DNA of 64,000 bases from Nocardioides seonyuensis (GTDB lineage: Bacteria; Actinomycetota; Actinomycetes; Propionibacteriales; Nocardioidaceae). The translations under genes and the position numbers were made by a program. Below are positions 47,902 through 60,134 of this stretch, piece after piece (the stretch's first letter is position 1; each line of letters starts with the position of its first letter). The notes beneath the pieces are model-generated. The model was not told the origin of the DNA. It made no database searches and worked only from the letters and a program-made list of their open reading frames with translations. The stretch covers positions 806,001 through 870,000 of the forward strand of contig NZ_CP038436.1 of assembly GCF_004683965.1 (NCBI RefSeq), in the 5' to 3' direction.

Positions 47902-48204
47902 TCAGCCGACCTGGCCGAAGATGTCGATGCGGTCGCCCTCGGCGAGGCTGACGATGGCCCGCTTGGTGTTGGCACGCTTGCCGATGCCGTAGCGGGTGCG
48001 ACGCGTCTTGCCCTGGCGGTTGATCGTGTTGACAGAGGTGACCTTGACGTTGAAGACCTTCTCGACCGCGATCTTGATCTCGGTCTTGTTGGCGTCCGGG
48101 TGGACGATGAAGGTGTACTTGTTGGCGTCGAGCAGGCCGTAGCTCTTCTCGGAGACGACCGGCGCGATCAGGATGTCGCGGTGGTCCTTGTGCAGGGTGC
48201 TCAC
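47902..48204 (-). CDS. rplW: 50S ribosomal protein L23
   Basis: 100 residues from the GTG at 48204 ([21 protein letters not shown]). [23 protein letters not shown] is the family core. L23 docks trigger factor, SRP and the translocon. The GTG overlaps the L4 stop (GTGA). Confidence 0.96.
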   Translation of the reverse strand: MSTLHKDHRDILIAPVVSEKSYGLLDANKYTFIVHPDANKTEIKIAVEKVFNVKVTSVNTINRQGKTRRTRYGIGKRANTKRAIVSLAEGDRIDIFGQVG

Positions 48205-49118
48205 TTGTCGTCCTCCTTCGCGGCAGAGCCACCGGCACGCGTGAAGCCGGCGGCCTCGGCGTCCTCGGCGCTCTTGAACCAGAACTCGGCCTCGGTGGCG
48301 TCGTACCACTGGCCGTCAGGCTCGTGGTAAAGGCCGGAGTCGGCGTTGCCCTTGATCTCGTAGCCCTTGGGGGCCTTGCCGCTCTTGAGCGGGGCCTTGG
48401 CGCCCTTGGGCAGCTCGACGGCCTCGGTGGTCGTGGCGGTGTCCTCGGCCGGAACCTCGGCGAAGGCCTTGACCTCGGTGGCCTCGGCCGCAGGGGCCTT
48501 GGCAGTCTTGGCCGGGGCTGCGCTGACGCCGTTGACGAAGACGTCGTAGGCGCCCTTGGTGAACACCACGTCGTCAGAGGCGAGCACGTCGTAGGTGTTG
48601 AGCTGGTCGACAGCGACGATGTGCACCTGCGGCGCGTTGCGCAGCGAGAGCCAGGTCAGCGAGTCGGAGCGCTCGAGCACCACGAGGTAGCGCGACCGGT
48701 CGGTCAGCGTCGTGAGGGACGCCAGAGCGGCCTTGGTCGAGGGCTTGTCGCCCGAGACCAGTCCGTCCACCACGTGAACGCGGTCGTTGCGGGCCCGGTC
48801 GGAGAGGGCGCCGCGCAGGGCGGCAGCCTTCATCTTCTTGGGGGTGCGCTGGTCGTAGCTGCGCGGCTGCGGTCCGTGGACCGTGCCACCGCCGGCGAAC
48901 TGGGGCGCGCGGGTCGAGCCCTGTCGGGCGCGGCCGGTGCCCTTCTGCTTGTAGGGCTTGCGACCACCGCCGCGGACCTCGCCGCGGGTCTTGGTGGAGT
49001 GCGTGCCCTGGCGCGCGGCGGCCTGCTGGGCGACGACCACCTGGTGGATCAGGGGGACGTTGACCTCGACGTCGAAGATCTCGGAGGGCAGGTCCACCTT
49101 GACGGTCTTGACAGCCAT
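48201..49118 (-). CDS. rplD: 50S ribosomal protein L4 with C-terminal linker and sunset-like domain
   Basis: 305 residues, against about 205-220 in most actinobacteria. Residues 1-197 are canonical L4, including the tunnel loop [20 protein letters not shown]. Residues 198-250 are an Ala/Glu-rich linker. Residues 251-297 are a small domain ([32 protein letters not shown]) matching the C-terminus of L17 in this window at 31 of 45 positions. In E. coli L4 represses its own operon by attenuation; the rpsJ leader here is heavily structured. Two bases after rplC. Confidence 0.95.
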   Translation of the reverse strand: MAVKTVKVDLPSEIFDVEVNVPLIHQVVVAQQAAARQGTHSTKTRGEVRGGGRKPYKQKGTGRARQGSTRAPQFAGGGTVHGPQPRSYDQRTPKKMKAAALRGALSDRARNDRVHVVDGLVSGDKPSTKAALASLTTLTDRSRYLVVLERSDSLTWLSLRNAPQVHIVAVDQLNTYDVLASDDVVFTKGAYDVFVNGVSAAPAKTAKAPAAEATEVKAFAEVPAEDTATTTEAVELPKGAKAPLKSGKAPKGYEIKGNADSGLYHEPDGQWYDATEAEFWFKSAEDAEAAGFTRAGGSAAKEDDK

Positions 49119-49120
49119 GC

Positions 49121-49798
49121 TCAGGCCTCCTTGCCGGTGGTGAGGGTGTTCTTGGCGGCGGAGCGCAGGACCACGAGGCCGCCCCGGGGGCCGGGAACGG
49201 CACCCTTGAGGAGGATCAGGCCCTTCTCGGCGTCGATCGCGTGCACGGTGATGTTCTGCGTGGTGATCGTGTCGTGACCCATCCGACCGGACATGCGCGT
49301 GCCCTTGAACACGCGGCCCGGGGTGGCGCAGGCACCGATGGAACCAGGCTTGCGGTGGTTGCGGTGCGCACCGTGGGAGGCGCCCACGCCGGAGAAGCCG
49401 TGACGCTTCATCGTGCCGGCGAAGCCCTTGCCCTTGCTGGTGCCGGTGACGTCGATCTCCTCGCCGGCGGCGAAGGTGTCGACGCCGAGCTCCTGGCCCA
49501 CGGTGTAGGTGGAGGCGTCAGCGGTGCGGATCTCCGCGACGTGGCGACGGGGCGTGACCCCTGCCTTGGAGAAGTGACCGGCCTCGGGCTGGTTGACCTT
49601 GCGGGCCTCGATCTCGCCGAACCCGACCTGGATGGCGTTGTAGCCATCGGTCTCGGGCTGACGGACCTGGGTCACCACGTTGGTGCTGGCCGCGATCACG
49701 GTGACGGGGACGACACGGTTGTTCTCGTCCCAGAGCTGGGTCATGCCGAGCTTGGTGCCCAGCAGCCCCTTCACGTTGCGTTCGAAAGTCTTTGCCAT
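49121..49798 (-). CDS. rplC: 50S ribosomal protein L3
   Basis: 225 residues from the ATG at 49798 ([22 protein letters not shown]). The signature [21 protein letters not shown] and [10 protein letters not shown] are intact; the extended loop reaches toward the A-site side of the peptidyl-transferase centre. Second gene of the S10 operon. Confidence 0.97.
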   Translation of the reverse strand: MAKTFERNVKGLLGTKLGMTQLWDENNRVVPVTVIAASTNVVTQVRQPETDGYNAIQVGFGEIEARKVNQPEAGHFSKAGVTPRRHVAEIRTADASTYTVGQELGVDTFAAGEEIDVTGTSKGKGFAGTMKRHGFSGVGASHGAHRNHRKPGSIGACATPGRVFKGTRMSGRMGHDTITTQNITVHAIDAEKGLILLKGAVPGPRGGLVVLRSAAKNTLTTGKEA

Positions 49799-49805
49799 CT
49801 CAGCC

Positions 49806-50114
49806 TCAGAGCTTGATCTCGATGTCGACACCGGCAGGAAGGTCCAGGCGCATCAACGAGTCGACGGTCTTGGGCGTCGGGTCGATGATGTCGATGAGGC
49901 GCTTGTGGGTGCGCATCTCGAAGTGCTCGCGGGAGTCCTTGTACTTGTGGGGCGAGCGGATGACGCAGTAGACGTTCTTCTCGGTCGGCAGCGGCACAGG
50001 GCCGGCGACCTTCGCACCCGTGCGGGTGACTGTGTCCACGATCTTCCGCGCCGAGGTGTCGATCACCTCGTGGTCATAGGCCTTGAGCCTGATGCGGATC
50101 TTCTGTCCCGCCAT
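49806..50114 (-). CDS. rpsJ: 30S ribosomal protein S10
   Basis: 102 residues from the ATG at 50114 ([19 protein letters not shown]). [34 protein letters not shown] is family-typical. S10 is in the 30S head and also binds NusB/NusG in antitermination. It heads the S10 operon after a 427-bp leader/spacer with several hairpins. Confidence 0.97.
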   Translation of the reverse strand: MAGQKIRIRLKAYDHEVIDTSARKIVDTVTRTGAKVAGPVPLPTEKNVYCVIRSPHKYKDSREHFEMRTHKRLIDIIDPTPKTVDSLMRLDLPAGVDIEIKL

Positions 50115-50541
50115 AGGTCTCTCTCGTCCTCTTCGATCTCGTACGGCCCCGATGGGGTGTACCGCGTGCTGGTCTGGTCTCGGCTCCTGCCCGGGTGGGC
50201 TGGTGCCGCCTGTTCTCTCCCACCCGCTCCCACCCCCGAGGTCGGGCGTGTCGCGCTGGTTTCTCGCGATGCCCGGTGATTTCTCACCGGGTGGTGGAGC
50301 GTGTTGGGTGTCTCCGAAGGTTCTTCGGATCTGGTCGGGTCTCGGACCAGCCTGTCCGAGGTCTCGGACTCTGGTTCGGCGCGGCGCACGCGAACCACTG
50401 GCATCGATCAAGGAGACGCGATTCAGAAGTCAATGTGTGCCGCACCCCGGCACCCGCCGGAGCAACCGGACAATACTGACAGACGGGTGTGCGGCACGCC
50501 AAATCGTGCCCGCCGTACGGCTCCGGGAACGGCCGCGCGGC
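50115..50541 (-). promoter_or_regulatory. rpsJ leader and upstream spacer (427 bp) with four tandem hairpins
   Basis: No gene fits here. On the minus strand, in order toward rpsJ: GTCCGAG/CTCGGAC (50369-50354), CTGGTC/GACCAG (50350-50331), TCCGAAG/CTTCGGA (50329-50313) and CCCGGTGA-TTTC-TCACCGGG (50291-50272). All are perfect stems within 100 bp. An inverted pair TGCCGCAC/GTGCGGCA (50438-50445, 50489-50496) lies nearer trmB and may end that gene. The remaining 150 bp before rpsJ is purine-biased on the mRNA strand. Probably an attenuating or autoregulated leader. Confidence 0.6.
50405..50433 (-). promoter_or_regulatory. Candidate promoter for the S10 operon
   Basis: On minus, a good -35 TTGACT (50433-50428) is followed after 17 bp by a weak -10 TGATCG (50410-50405). 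Transcription would start near 50398, just ahead of the four hairpins. The -10 lacks the usual A at position 2, so this is tentative. Confidence 0.3.
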
Positions 50542-51282
50542 TCAGACGCGGTGATAGGCGAAGTCGTGGATTTCTCGCCCCACCTCGACGCCCTTGCGCT
50601 CGAACTTGGTGACCGGACGCTCCTCCCACCGCGGCACGGGACCGCCCGCGAGCAGCGGTTCGGCGCCCAGGACCGCGCGCATCTGGTCGGCGTAGTCGGC
50701 CCAGTCCGTCGCCAGCCGCCACTCGGCACCGACCGCCAACCGGCTGGCGGCCAATGCCGCGAAGCGGGCATCCACGAGCCTGCGCTTGTGGTGCTTCTTC
50801 TTCGGCCATGGGTCGGGGAAGAAGGTCCAGAGGCCCACGAGCTCCCCGGGGCCCACCACGTGCTCGATCATCCACGCGGCATCGACCGAGCAGAAGCGGA
50901 CGTTCTCGGCGCCGGCGGCCGCCACCTCGGCCAGGCTGGCCGCCACGCCCGGCCGCCACACCTCCAGCGCCAGGACGTTCACCTGGGGGCGGGTGGCGGC
51001 CAGGGCACCGGTGGCCTCCCCCACGCCGGGCCCGATCTCGACGATGAGGGGTGCCTCGCGACCGAACCAGTCGGCCAGTCGGAAACCGCTCTCGTCGACC
51101 ACCTCGTCGGGGATGACCCAGTCGGCGGAGTGGGCGTCCCATGCCTCCTGCTGGGAGGGCGTGAACCGGCTCCCACGCCGCGAGTAGGACAGCACCTCGC
51201 GCATGCGGCGGCCGTCCTCGGTCAGCTTGTGGTGGGGCCGGGCGGGGCGGACAGGCTCGTTCACGACTCCATCCTGTGCCAT
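50542..51282 (-). CDS. trmB: tRNA (guanine-N7-)-methyltransferase TrmB
   Basis: 246 residues from the ATG at 51282. The SAM motif is IVEIGPGVGEATG and the TrmB signature FPDPWPKKKHHKRR is complete; the C-terminal TKFERKGVEVG binds tRNA. It forms m7G46 in the variable loop. It lies between tuf and rpsJ on the same strand, after the tuf terminator, so it probably has its own promoter. Confidence 0.95.
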   Translation of the reverse strand: MAQDGVVNEPVRPARPHHKLTEDGRRMREVLSYSRRGSRFTPSQQEAWDAHSADWVIPDEVVDESGFRLADWFGREAPLIVEIGPGVGEATGALAATRPQVNVLALEVWRPGVAASLAEVAAAGAENVRFCSVDAAWMIEHVVGPGELVGLWTFFPDPWPKKKHHKRRLVDARFAALAASRLAVGAEWRLATDWADYADQMRAVLGAEPLLAGGPVPRWEERPVTKFERKGVEVGREIHDFAYHRV

Positions 51283-51328
51283 CTCGTCCCCACTTCCCGC
51301 ATCGAGACGCGAGGTCCGGAACAGCACG

Positions 51329-51361
51329 AGGCCCCGCCTCCCAGCGTGGGAGACGGGGCCT
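51329..51361 (-). terminator. tuf terminator
   Basis: AGGCCCCG pairs with CGGGGCCT and the inner CTCCCA with TGGGAG around a three-base loop. It is an almost perfect long stem 19-51 bp past the tuf stop. It ends the rpsL-rpsG-fusA-tuf transcript. Confidence 0.85.
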
Positions 51362-51379
51362 GGTGGGTGAAGCGCTAGA

Positions 51380-52573
<1,194 letters not shown>

Positions 52574-52649
52574 TGGGGCTCCTCCTGGTTGGTTACTTGC
52601 TTGACTCGTGGTTGGGGGTGGTGCGTGTGCCGAGGATCCGAGGCGAGGA

Positions 52650-54767
<2,118 letters not shown>

Positions 54768-54809
54768 GTCTGTGTCTCAGTCCCTCGGAAGTTGGTGGGG
54801 GCGGTGGGT

Positions 54810-54849
54810 CACGGCGTACGACGCCCTGGTGGGGGTGTCGTACGCCGTG
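54810..54849 (-). other. Perfect inverted repeat between rpsG and fusA
   Basis: CACGGCGTACGAC (54810-54822) and GTCGTACGCCGTG (54837-54849) are exact inverse complements around a 14-base loop, starting five bases past the rpsG stop. It could be a partial terminator or processing stem separating rpsL-rpsG from fusA-tuf. The arm contains TGTCGTACGCCG, also found in the repeat array near 62.5 kb. Confidence 0.65.
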
Positions 54850-54853
54850 GAGG

Positions 54854-55324
54854 TCACCAGCGGTAGTGGGCGAAGGCCTTGTTGGACTCGGCCATCTTGT
54901 GCGTGTCCTCGCGCTTCTTCACAGCGGCACCCAGGCCGTTGCTGGCGTCGAGGATCTCGTTCATCAGGCGCTCGGCCATGGTCTTCTCACGGCGGTCGGC
55001 GGCGTAGCCCACGAGCCAGCGCAGCGCGAGGGTCGTGCTGCGGTTGGCCTTGACCTCGACGGGGACCTGGTAGGTCGCGCCGCCGACGCGGCGGGACTTG
55101 ACCTCGATGGCCGGCTTGACGTTGTCGAGCGCGCGCTTGAGGGTGACGACCGGGTCGGTGCCGGTCTTCTCGCGGCAGCCCTCGAGGGCGGTGTAGACGA
55201 TGCGCTGGGCAACGGCCTTCTTGCCGTCCTGGAGGACCTTGCTGACGAGCTGGGTGACGATCTGGGAGCCGTAGACCGGGTCGACGACGAGGGGGCGCTT
55301 GGGAGCGGGACCCTTGCGAGGCAT
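54854..55324 (-). CDS. rpsG: 30S ribosomal protein S7
   Basis: 156 residues ([20 protein letters not shown]). [14 protein letters not shown] and the C-terminal [21 protein letters not shown] region are typical. It organises the 30S head and the E-site edge. Its ATG overlaps the rpsL stop (TAATG). Confidence 0.97.
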   Translation of the reverse strand: MPRKGPAPKRPLVVDPVYGSQIVTQLVSKVLQDGKKAVAQRIVYTALEGCREKTGTDPVVTLKRALDNVKPAIEVKSRRVGGATYQVPVEVKANRSTTLALRWLVGYAADRREKTMAERLMNEILDASNGLGAAVKKREDTHKMAESNKAFAHYRW

Positions 55325-55695
55325 TACTTCTCCTTCTTCGCGCCGTAGCGGCTGCGGGCCTGCTTGCGGTTCTTGACACCCTGGGTGTCGAGCGAGCCGC
55401 GGATGATCTTGTAGCGGACACCGGGAAGGTCCTTCACACGGCCGCCGCGCACGAGCACGATCGAGTGCTCCTGGAGGTTGTGGCCGACACCCGGGATGTA
55501 AGCGGTGACCTCGACGCCACTGCTGAGGCGCACGCGGGCGACCTTGCGGAGGGCGGAGTTCGGCTTCTTCGGGGTGGTGGTGTAGACGCGCGTGCACACT
55601 CCACGGCGCTGCGGTGATCCCTTCAGGGCAGGCGTCTTGGACTTCGACACCTTGTCCTGGCGGCCCTTGCGGACCAGCTGGTTGATGGTGGGCAC
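55324..55695 (-). CDS. rpsL: 30S ribosomal protein S12
   Basis: 123 residues; GTG start at 55695 ([15 protein letters not shown]) with AAGGGAA upstream. [15 protein letters not shown] and [13 protein letters not shown] keep the two Lys whose replacement gives streptomycin resistance, so the sequence predicts the sensitive form at this locus. First gene of the str operon. Confidence 0.98.
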   Translation of the reverse strand: MPTINQLVRKGRQDKVSKSKTPALKGSPQRRGVCTRVYTTTPKKPNSALRKVARVRLSSGVEVTAYIPGVGHNLQEHSIVLVRGGRVKDLPGVRYKIIRGSLDTQGVKNRKQARSRYGAKKEK

Positions 55696-55790
55696 CTGGT
55701 GGTTCCCTTTCTTTTCTGCTCTCAGTACCTGACGCCTTGCCGGGCACGATGATGTTGCGGCGGAGCGGGTGGTGCGGAATGGTGCTGCGC

Positions 55791-55825
55791 GCGGCCCGGG
55801 CCGCTCGCCCCCAAGAGCCGGGGCG
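55791..55825 (-). terminator. GC-rich stems after the MFS gene, upstream of rpsL
   Basis: CGCCCC (55806-55811) pairs with GGGGCG (55820-55825), and GCGGCCCGGGCCGC (55791-55804) is a perfect 14-bp palindrome. They begin six bases past the MFS stop on minus and would end that transcript before the str operon promoter. Confidence 0.65.
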
Positions 55826-55830
55826 GCTGG

Positions 55831-57129
55831 CTACTTCTGTGCACGCGCGATGGCCTGGTCGTCCCAGACACGAGGAACGAGACTACTCGGCGCCGGAACG
55901 GCGGTCAAAGTGAGCCGACCGCGGCCCAGGAACGCGAGTCCGGCGAGCGCCACTCCGCCGATGGTGAGCAGTCCGCCACCGAGGAGGGTCCACCGGGCTC
56001 CCCACTCCTCACCGATCCACCCGATCAGGGGTGCTCCGACCGGAGTTCCGCCCATGAAGACCATGAGGTAGAGCGCCATGACCCTCCCGCGCACGCCTGC
56101 CTCGGTGTTGAGCTGCATGTAGGTGTTGGCGCTGGTGATGAGGGTCAACGCGCTGAGCCCCGTGAGCGGGGTCAGGACGGCGAAGGTCACGTAGGTCGGC
56201 ATGGTGCCGGCGAGGAAGACTGTCGCGCCGAACACCAGCGCGGAGCCGACGACCAGGCGCAGGCGCACCACCGGCCGGCGGGCAGCGAGCAACGCTCCTG
56301 TCAGGGACCCGATCGCCAGGAAGGATCCCAGCAGGCCGAACTCCCCCGCCCCCTTGCCGAACACCTCGGTGGCCATCAGGGCCGAGGTGATCTGGAAGTT
56401 GAGGCCGAAGGTCCCGGCGAAGAACACGATCGCGAGGACGAGCACGAGGTCGGGCCTCGCACGGACGTAGGCCACGCCCTCGAGCACAGCCCCGCGGCGC
56501 CGTTCGACCAGCGCCGGCGAGTCGAGGAGGCCGGCGTCGAGCCGGCGCAGGGTCCAGATGGGAGCGGCGTACGACACGGCGTTGAAGGCGATGACCCAGC
56601 CGGTGGCGCTCACTCCCCCGCCCAACGCGGCGATGAGGAGTCCGGCAAGGCCGGGACCCACCAGCCGTGCAGCGTTGAAGCTGGCGGAGTTGAGGCCCAC
56701 CGCGTTGCTCAGGTCGGTGGGGTCGACGAGCTCGGAGACGAACGACTGCCTGGCCGGGGCGTCGAACGCGGAGGCTGTCCCGAGCAGGAACGCCAGGACG
56801 TAGACGTGCCAGAGCTCGGCCGCACCGGTGAGGGCCAGCCCTGCCAGCGCGACGGCGGGCACTGCCATGCCCAGGTTGGTGAGCTGGAGGAGGCGTTGCT
56901 TGGGCATCCGGTCGGCGACGACGCCGGCGAGCGGCGTGAAGATCAGGAAGGGCAGGAACTGCAGGCCGGTCGTGATGCCCAGGGCGGTCCCGCCGGCTGA
57001 GCCGGCGAGCTGGAGGACCAGCCAGTCCTGGGCGACGCGTTGCATCCAGGTGCCGGTGTTGGACACGACACCGCCGGCGGCGTAGAGCCGGTAGTTGGGG
57101 TTGGCGAGGGAGCGGAAGGTGGGGCTCGT
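55831..57129 (-). CDS. MFS transporter (efflux-type), apparent ACG start
   Basis: About 432 residues with 12 hydrophobic segments. The N-terminal [19 protein letters not shown] is typical of the EnhA/tetracycline-like MFS group, [15 protein letters not shown] is the motif-A loop, and [17 protein letters not shown] is the motif C region. AGGAG (minus, about 57140) is followed five bases later by ACG at 57129-57127, where an ATG would be expected; no ATG/GTG/TTG lies nearby in frame. It is 28 bp downstream of the marR gene, so probably a MarR-controlled drug exporter. Confidence 0.82.
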   Translation of the reverse strand, partial: TSPTFRSLANPNYRLYAAGGVVSNTGTWMQRVAQDWLVLQLAGSAGGTALGITTGLQFLPFLIFTPLAGVVADRMPKQRLLQLTNLGMAVPAVALAGLALTGAAELWHVYVLAFLLGTASAFDAPARQSFVSELVDPTDLSNAVGLNSASFNAARLVGPGLAGLLIAALGGGVSATGWVIAFNAVSYAAPIWTLRRLDAGLLDSPALVERRRGAVLEGVAYVRARPDLVLVLAIVFFAGTFGLNFQITSALMATEVFGKGAGEFGLLGSFLAIGSLTGALLAARRPVVRLRLVVGSALVFGATVFLAGTMPTYVTFAVLTPLTGLSALTLITSANTYMQLNTEAGVRGRVMALYLMVFMGGTPVGAPLIGWIGEEWGARWTLLGGGLLTIGGVALAGLAFLGRGRLTLTAVPAPSSLVPRVWDDQAIARAQK

Positions 57130-57157
57130 GGTGACTCCTGTCAGGTTCGGGAGGTGG

Positions 57158-57619
57158 TCAGTCGGCCAGGGCGAGGCTGGCCAGGATGGGCGCCGCGGCG
57201 CGCAGGACGTCGCGCTCGTCGTGCGTGAGGTCACGCAGCCGACGGGCGAGCCATGCGTCGCGACGCCGGCGGTCGGCGAGGACCGCGTCGCGCCCCGGGC
57301 CGGTCAGGGAGACCACGACCTGCCGGCCGTCGGTCTCGTGGGGGCGGCGTACGACGAAGCCGCCGGCCTCGAGGCAGTTGACGGTTCGGGTCATCGAGGG
57401 CGGCTGCACCCGTTCAGCGCGGGCCAGGTCGCCCACCGACTGGTCGCCGTCGCGCAGCAGCAGTCCCAGGACGACCATCTGGCCGATGCTGAGCTCGTTG
57501 TCGGGGTGACGCTCGGCCGCCAGCCTCCGGCGCAACCTCATGACGGAGTGCCGGAGCTCGGAGGCGAGTCCCGCGTCGGTACGGGCTGTCCGACGCTCAG
57601 GAACGGCTGTGGTGGTCAT
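57158..57619 (-). CDS. MarR-family transcriptional regulator
   Basis: 153 residues. The winged helix SVGDLARAERVQPPSMTRTVNCLEAGGFVVR and wing ETDGRQVVVSLTGPG are intact, with flanking dimer helices. It most likely represses its own gene and the MFS exporter downstream, de-repressed by small aromatic ligands. A dyad lies 4 bp upstream of the ATG and there is no clear Shine-Dalgarno, so the mRNA may be leaderless. Confidence 0.92.
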   Translation of the reverse strand: MTTTAVPERRTARTDAGLASELRHSVMRLRRRLAAERHPDNELSIGQMVVLGLLLRDGDQSVGDLARAERVQPPSMTRTVNCLEAGGFVVRRPHETDGRQVVVSLTGPGRDAVLADRRRRDAWLARRLRDLTHDERDVLRAAAPILASLALAD

Positions 57620-57623
57620 GGTA

Positions 57624-57651
57624 CTTAGCGTAACTCATTACCCTCGCTAAG
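57624..57651 (-). promoter_or_regulatory. Probable MarR operator
   Basis: CTTAGCG (57624-57630) and CGCTAAG (57645-57651) are perfect inverted half-sites with 14 bp between them, directly before the marR start codon. The AT-rich centre (TAACTCATTACC) would suit a -10 region. Binding here would block marR-MFS transcription. Confidence 0.65.
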
Positions 57652-57694
57652 CATTCCCCGAAGAATCCGGTGCCCGACGGTGGGCTCGCGGGAC

Positions 57695-59164
57695 TCAGGT
57701 GAGCAAGGAGGTGAGCGGGTCGATCGCGAAGTAGACGACGAACAGCGCCGCGACGACCCACATGAGCGGGTGCACCTCGCGCACCTTGCCCAGGACGATC
57801 TTGATGAGGACGAAGGCCAGGAACCCGGCGCCGATCCCGACGGTGATCGAGTAGGTGAAGGGCATCAGCACAATGGTCAGGAACGCAGGGATGGCGATCT
57901 CGAGGTCGTCCCAGTCGATGCCCGTGACCTGCTGCATCATCAGGAAGCCGACGAGCACGAGGGCCGGGACGGCCGCCTCGGACGGGATCGCCTCGACCAC
58001 CGGGGTCAGGAAGGTCGCGAGAAGGAAGAGCACGCCCGTCACGATCGAGGCCAGGCCTGTGCGGGCACCCTCGCCCACGCCCGACGCCGACTCGATGTAG
58101 GAGGTGTTGCTGGAGACGCCGGCGGCCCCTCCCGCGATGGCGGCGAGGGAGTCGACGACGAGGATCCGCTGCGTGTGCGGCGGGACGCCCTCCTCGTCGT
58201 TGAGGCCGGCCTCTGCGCCGATCGCGGTCATCGTGCCCATCGTGTCGAAGAAGTCGGCCAGCATGAGCGAGAAGACGAGGAGCACCGCTGCGACGACGCC
58301 GATGGACGAGAATGCTCCGAAGAGCGAGACGTCGCCGACGGTGCCGAAGTCGGGAACTCCGACGAAGTCGCTGGGAAGCTGCGGGATGCTCAGCACCCAG
58401 CCGAGTCCGTTGTCGTCGTCCCCCAGCACCGCCTCGACCACGAAGGCCAGCACGGTGGTGACGAGGATCCCGATGAGGATCGCGCCCTTGACGTGGCGCA
58501 CCCACAGGCCGACGAGCAGCACCAGTCCGAGGGCGAACACCAGCACCGGCCACCCCGACAGCTGGCCGCCGGACCCGAGCTGGACCGGCACCGTCGTCTG
58601 GGCTGCGTCGGGGATGCGCGTGACGAACCCGGCGTCGACGAAGCCGATCAGGGCGATGAACAGGCCGATGCCGACCGAGATCGCGACCTTGAGCTGCTGC
58701 GGCACGGCGTGGAAGACCGCGGTGCGGAACCCGGTGAGCACGAGCACCAGGATCACCAGGCCCTCCAGGACCACCAGTCCCATGGCGTCGGCCCAGGTCG
58801 ACTGGGTGGCGATGGCCACCGCCACGAAGGCGTTGAGCCCGAGGCCGGTGGCGAGGGCGAGCGGGAAGTTGGCCACCGCACCCATCAGGATCGTCAGGAC
58901 GCCAGCCACCAGGGCGGTGCCGGCCGCGATGACGGGCAGGTTGGAACCGTCGCCTGCGCCACCACCGAGGAAGGCGCCCTCGGAGTCGGGCACGAAGCCG
59001 AGGATCAGCGGGTTCAGCACGATGATGTAGGCCATCGTGAGGAACGTGACGACACCGCCACGGACCTCTCGGCCGACCGTGCTGCCGCGCTCGGTGATCT
59101 TGAAGAAGCCGTCCAGCCCCGAGGGGCTCGCGGGGCGGGGCGCAGTCGTGGTCTCGTCGGTCAC
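57695..59164 (-). CDS. NCS2-family purine permease (AzgA-like)
   Basis: 489 residues from the GTG at 59164, with 12-14 membrane segments. The signatures TFLTMAYIIVLNPLIL near the N-terminus and SSNTSYIESASGVGEGARTG in the middle mark the AzgA (guanine/hypoxanthine/adenine) branch of NCS2. It would import purine bases with protons. There is no clear Shine-Dalgarno at the chosen GTG. It is divergent from the DUF2530 gene. Confidence 0.9.
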   Translation of the reverse strand: MTDETTTAPRPASPSGLDGFFKITERGSTVGREVRGGVVTFLTMAYIIVLNPLILGFVPDSEGAFLGGGAGDGSNLPVIAAGTALVAGVLTILMGAVANFPLALATGLGLNAFVAVAIATQSTWADAMGLVVLEGLVILVLVLTGFRTAVFHAVPQQLKVAISVGIGLFIALIGFVDAGFVTRIPDAAQTTVPVQLGSGGQLSGWPVLVFALGLVLLVGLWVRHVKGAILIGILVTTVLAFVVEAVLGDDDNGLGWVLSIPQLPSDFVGVPDFGTVGDVSLFGAFSSIGVVAAVLLVFSLMLADFFDTMGTMTAIGAEAGLNDEEGVPPHTQRILVVDSLAAIAGGAAGVSSNTSYIESASGVGEGARTGLASIVTGVLFLLATFLTPVVEAIPSEAAVPALVLVGFLMMQQVTGIDWDDLEIAIPAFLTIVLMPFTYSITVGIGAGFLAFVLIKIVLGKVREVHPLMWVVAALFVVYFAIDPLTSLLT

Positions 59165-59232
59165 GCGCCGCAGTGTGACAGACGTTGCGGCCCGATGAGT
59201 AGACCGGTCCCGCGCGCGGTAGCGTGGCCTGC

Positions 59233-59517
59233 GTGGAGCTCGACGACGACCAGCCGATGACCCACGAGATCGGCAACCGCAGCTACCTCGTGGCCGACGT
59301 CTCCCCGCTCGACGTCGACGGGGTCCGCACGCTCGAGGTCGGCACCGCGCTCTGGCTCGTCGCCTTCGTCGGCATGGTCCCGTTCTACGGGACGCTGGTC
59401 GAGACAGGCCGGACCTGGTGGCTGTGGACCTGCCTGGCAGGCCTGGGGCTGGGGCTGTTCGGCGTCGACCACTGTCGCCGGCGTCGCAAGGCGCGCGCCG
59501 ACCGCGCAGCCCGGTGA
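59233..59517 (+). CDS. DUF2530 small membrane protein
   Basis: 94 residues from the GTG at 59233 (alternatives 59224 or the ATG at 59257). Two membrane helices (TALWLVAFVGMVPFYGTLV and WWLWTCLAGLGLGLFGV) with a basic tail CRRRRKARADRAAR are typical of DUF2530. Function unknown. TAGCGT at 59220-59225 could be a -10 giving a leaderless mRNA. The stop overlaps the next start (GTGA). Confidence 0.8.
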   Translation: MELDDDQPMTHEIGNRSYLVADVSPLDVDGVRTLEVGTALWLVAFVGMVPFYGTLVETGRTWWLWTCLAGLGLGLFGVDHCRRRRKARADRAAR

Positions 59518-60134
59518 CCAACCCACCCACCCGCTGGCAGCTGGCGGGTGAGGACAACCGCGGCTACGGCAGGCACTTCGCCGAGCTCCGGGCCAGCGGC
59601 TCCGACATCGAGGGGGAGGCCAGGCTGGCGGACGCGCTCGCACCCCGAGGCGCCAGGGTGCTCGACGTCGGGTCCGGCATGGGACGCGTCGCGGCCGCGC
59701 TGGTGGCCCGGGGGCACGAGGTGGTCGCGACCGAGCCGGACGCCGCCCTGCGGGCGCAGTCGCGCGCGACCTATCCGGACCTGGCCGTCCTGCCCCACGA
59801 GGCTCTCGACCTGGACCCTGTCGACGTCGGAGTCTTCGACCTGGTGGTCGTGGTGGGCAACGTGATGGTCTTCCTGGGCGAGGACACCGAACGGCAGGTG
59901 CTGCGACGCCTGCGGTCGCTGCTCGCCCCCGGCGGGCGCATCCTGGCGGGGTTCGAGCTCAGGGGCCCGAAGTCCGGAAGCCGGGTCTACCCTGCCGAGG
60001 ACTTCCTCGCCGACGCGGCTGCGTCGGGGCTCACCGCCACCTGGCGGTTCGGCAGCTACGAGCTCCACGGGCCGAACGACGACTACGCAGTGTGGGTGCT
60101 GGAGGCCGGCCATGACCGCCGGCCGAGCGGCTAG
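59514..60134 (+). CDS. SAM-dependent methyltransferase
   Basis: 206 residues from the GTG at 59514. Motif I is LDVGSGMGRVAAAL, the acidic motif II ends VVATEPD, and FDLVVVVGNVMVFL is motif III. The LLAPGGRIL segment is the usual post-motif. The substrate is unknown and is likely a small molecule. It is coupled to DUF2530 by GTGA. Its TAG stop lies within the CTAG shared with the convergent DUF3027 gene. Confidence 0.87.
   Translation: MTNPPTRWQLAGEDNRGYGRHFAELRASGSDIEGEARLADALAPRGARVLDVGSGMGRVAAALVARGHEVVATEPDAALRAQSRATYPDLAVLPHEALDLDPVDVGVFDLVVVVGNVMVFLGEDTERQVLRRLRSLLAPGGRILAGFELRGPKSGSRVYPAEDFLADAAASGLTATWRFGSYELHGPNDDYAVWVLEAGHDRRPSG

Noticed and set aside
50272..50369. CRISPR or tRNA genes in the rpsJ leader
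   Set aside because: The stems differ in sequence, no cloverleaf or acceptor/anticodon arms can be drawn, and spacing is irregular.
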